A stretch of 6,428 nucleotides of DNA, taken from the NCBI GenBank assembly GCA_964401455.1, contig CAYNYI010000133.1, positions 1 through 6,428 on the forward strand. Direction: 5' to 3'. The translations under genes were made by a program, and so were the position numbers. How positions within the stretch are numbered: position 1 is the first letter of the stretch; every line of letters begins with the position of its first letter. Of this stretch, positions 5,112 through 6,428 are shown piece by piece. The notes beneath the pieces were generated by a model, which was given only the letters and a program-made list of their open reading frames with translations, made no database searches and had not been told where the DNA came from. This DNA comes from CAYNYI01 sp964401455 (GTDB taxonomy: Bacteria; Fibrobacterota; OXYB2-FULL-49-7; CAYNYI01).

Positions 5112-6428
5112 ATGTTCAGAAAAATGGGACAAAAAGTCAGGTCTGCTGTAGTAGGGCAACGGAAAAACAATCCGGTCGATATATACCAGGCCGGTGAATA
5201 CGATAAGAAATTCTTTTCTGAAAAAAGTGCTGAAATCTCCGCGCTTCTCTCGCAAAAAAAATTCGCCGAGGTAAAAAAACTTCTTGCTGATATTCATTAT
5301 GCGGATATTGCTATTATTCTTTCTATGGTCGAAGATGAGTACAAAATACCGCTTTTTACCCAGATAAATACAGATGATGCCGGCGCTGTTCTTGATAATA
5401 CCGATGAAAATTCCAAAGTAGTAATACTGACCAGAACCGGAAAGCGTTATCTTATCAGGATTTTCTCGCAGATGCCTTCAGACAAAGTTACTGACCTCAT
5501 CGAGAATCTTCCGGGCCGGGAGATAAGTAATTTTCTGCATCTTATGGCAATAAACGATACCAGAGAAGTCATCGAGCTTTTGTCCTATGGTGAGGAAGAT
5601 GCGGGCAGAATGATGACTAAAGACTTTTTCCGTGTAAGGGAGAGTCTTACTGTAATGGAATCTGTCAGGATACTCAGGAACCACCGGGATGTCGATCTTG
5701 AGTCCTATATTTATGTAACAGACAATGACGACAGACTAAGAGGAATAATCACCTTCCGGCAACTTGCTTTCGCCGAAGCGGGAGACAATATCTCCGATAT
5801 AATGAAAACCGAGGACCTTATAACAGTTCCCGACGATATGGACAGGGAAGAAGCGGCCAGGATAATAAGAAAATATGATCTTCTGGCTGTTCCGGTACTG
5901 CGTGGTGAACACCTTGCCGGAATCATCACTGTTGACGATGCGATGGAAGTCCTTCAGGAGGAAAACTCGGAAGATGTATACAGAATGGGCGGAACCGCAG
6001 AGCGCGACCCGCTTCGCAAAAACATATTAAGGAAAATTGCACTTCGTCTGCCTTTTGTCTTTGTGACTCTTATAACCGGGGTTTTTTGTACATTATCAAT
6101 GAAATTTTACGGCTCTTCTCTTAAAGAAGTGGTTGAAATAGCGTTCTTTATTCCCATTATTGTCGGAATAGCGGGTAATGTCGGAATACAGTCCGCTACA
6201 ATAGTTGTACGCGGGCTTGCCACCAAGGAGGTCGCGTTGCAGAAAATTTCATCAATGGTTTTCCGGGAAGTTTCAGCCGGCGCGGTAATAGGGCTTGTAT
6301 GTGGTTTTCTAGCCGGCATACTCGCTTTTATAATTCACGGCACTTTTGAGTTCGGCGCCGTTATTTCTGTTTCCATGTTTATAGCAACCGTCATCGCTTC
6401 TCTGTTTGGTAATATTGTTCCGCTTATA
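5112..6428 (+). CDS. mgtE: MgtE-family Mg2+ transporter, 3' end cut by the window
   Basis: Mg2+ channel/transporter of the inner membrane, gated by cytoplasmic Mg2+ through its N and CBS domains. The frame is open from ATG5112 to the edge (439 codons, no stop). Seen: a basic leader of ~40 residues; a helical N domain (~41-163); CBS1 (~164-222, starting EEDAGRMMTKDFFRV) and CBS2 (~228-285, DIMKTEDLITVP...GIITVDDAMEVLQEE); a linker/plug helix (~286-310); then a membrane part with LPFVFVTLITGVF (~313-325), the signature GIAGNVGIQSATIVVRGLATKE (starts at 352) in and after the second helix, a third helix (~386-409) and a fourth (~414-438) ending ASLFGNIVPL. The fifth helix, expected to carry the conserved DPA and a pore Asp, lies beyond the window. 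Good Shine-Dalgarno at 5102-5105. Compared with Thermus thermophilus MgtE (about 450 residues, from memory) the N-terminus is about 35 residues longer. Divergent from top6B. Family assignment is very secure. Confidence 0.95.
   Translation, partial: MFRKMGQKVRSAVVGQRKNNPVDIYQAGEYDKKFFSEKSAEISALLSQKKFAEVKKLLADIHYADIAIILSMVEDEYKIPLFTQINTDDAGAVLDNTDENSKVVILTRTGKRYLIRIFSQMPSDKVTDLIENLPGREISNFLHLMAINDTREVIELLSYGEEDAGRMMTKDFFRVRESLTVMESVRILRNHRDVDLESYIYVTDNDDRLRGIITFRQLAFAEAGDNISDIMKTEDLITVPDDMDREEAARIIRKYDLLAVPVLRGEHLAGIITVDDAMEVLQEENSEDVYRMGGTAERDPLRKNILRKIALRLPFVFVTLITGVFCTLSMKFYGSSLKEVVEIAFFIPIIVGIAGNVGIQSATIVVRGLATKEVALQKISSMVFREVSAGAVIGLVCGFLAGILAFIIHGTFEFGAVISVSMFIATVIASLFGNIVPLI

Noticed and set aside
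5087..5197. 36-codon plus-strand frame overlapping the mgtE start, a possible leader peptide
   Set aside because: No ribosome binding site precedes its ATG, and it is out of frame with mgtE. The composition is unremarkable and chance is a sufficient explanation.
1..6428. A new multi-gene defence or mobile system
   Set aside because: No transposase, integrase, nuclease-helicase pair, CRISPR repeats, tRNA or attachment-like direct repeats were found. Topo VI subunits are canonical, not the fused Topo VIII or Mini-A forms seen on plasmids and mobile elements.

Overview
This window reads as a bacterial chromosome segment. The signs are Shine-Dalgarno sites, a near-consensus sigma70 promoter, a TTG start with a strong ribosome binding site, a probable lipoprotein signal peptide and an MgtE-type Mg2+ transporter. 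The phylum cannot be fixed from the sequence. The loosely matching lipobox would suit a Gram-negative such as a spirochaete, but that is only a guess. The most distinctive content is a complete topoisomerase VI operon (top6B-top6A), an enzyme typical of Archaea and plants and only sporadic in Bacteria.

Layout from left to right. (1) 40-1256, minus strand: a flavodoxin-like protein, followed 68 nt downstream by the N-terminal half of a CPA2-type cation/proton antiporter. The antiporter stops at about 242 residues, after the Asp-Asp ion-site helix, so it looks truncated or interrupted. (2) About 1257-1366: a compact divergent promoter region with a perfect TATAAT facing left and TTGACA-N17-TAAAAT facing right. 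(3) 1367-2233, plus strand: a probable secreted lipoprotein made of two tandem domains, each with a Ca2+-loop-like DGNxDGxLxxGE motif. (4) 2234-2274: a short convergent junction with an 8-bp inverted repeat around the lipoprotein stop codon. (5) 2275-4984, minus strand: top6B then top6A, overlapping by 8 nt (ATG start inside the TGA region) and so probably translationally coupled. (6) 4985-5111: an AT-rich divergent spacer with three copies of TATAAATAA, one of them inverted. (7) 5112 to the right edge, plus strand: mgtE, open to the window end and missing its last transmembrane helix.

Functionally, Top6A and Top6B would form the A2B2 ATP-dependent type IIB topoisomerase. Its catalytic Tyr, Toprim acidic residues and GHKL ATPase motifs are all visible, so it is predicted to be active. 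The other genes (redox protein, antiporter, lipoprotein, Mg2+ channel) look like independent housekeeping or envelope functions. I see no RNA genes, CRISPR array, insertion sequence or integrase, and no convincing evidence of a new multi-gene system. The points worth following are the bacterial Topo VI, the two-domain lipoprotein and the interrupted antiporter.
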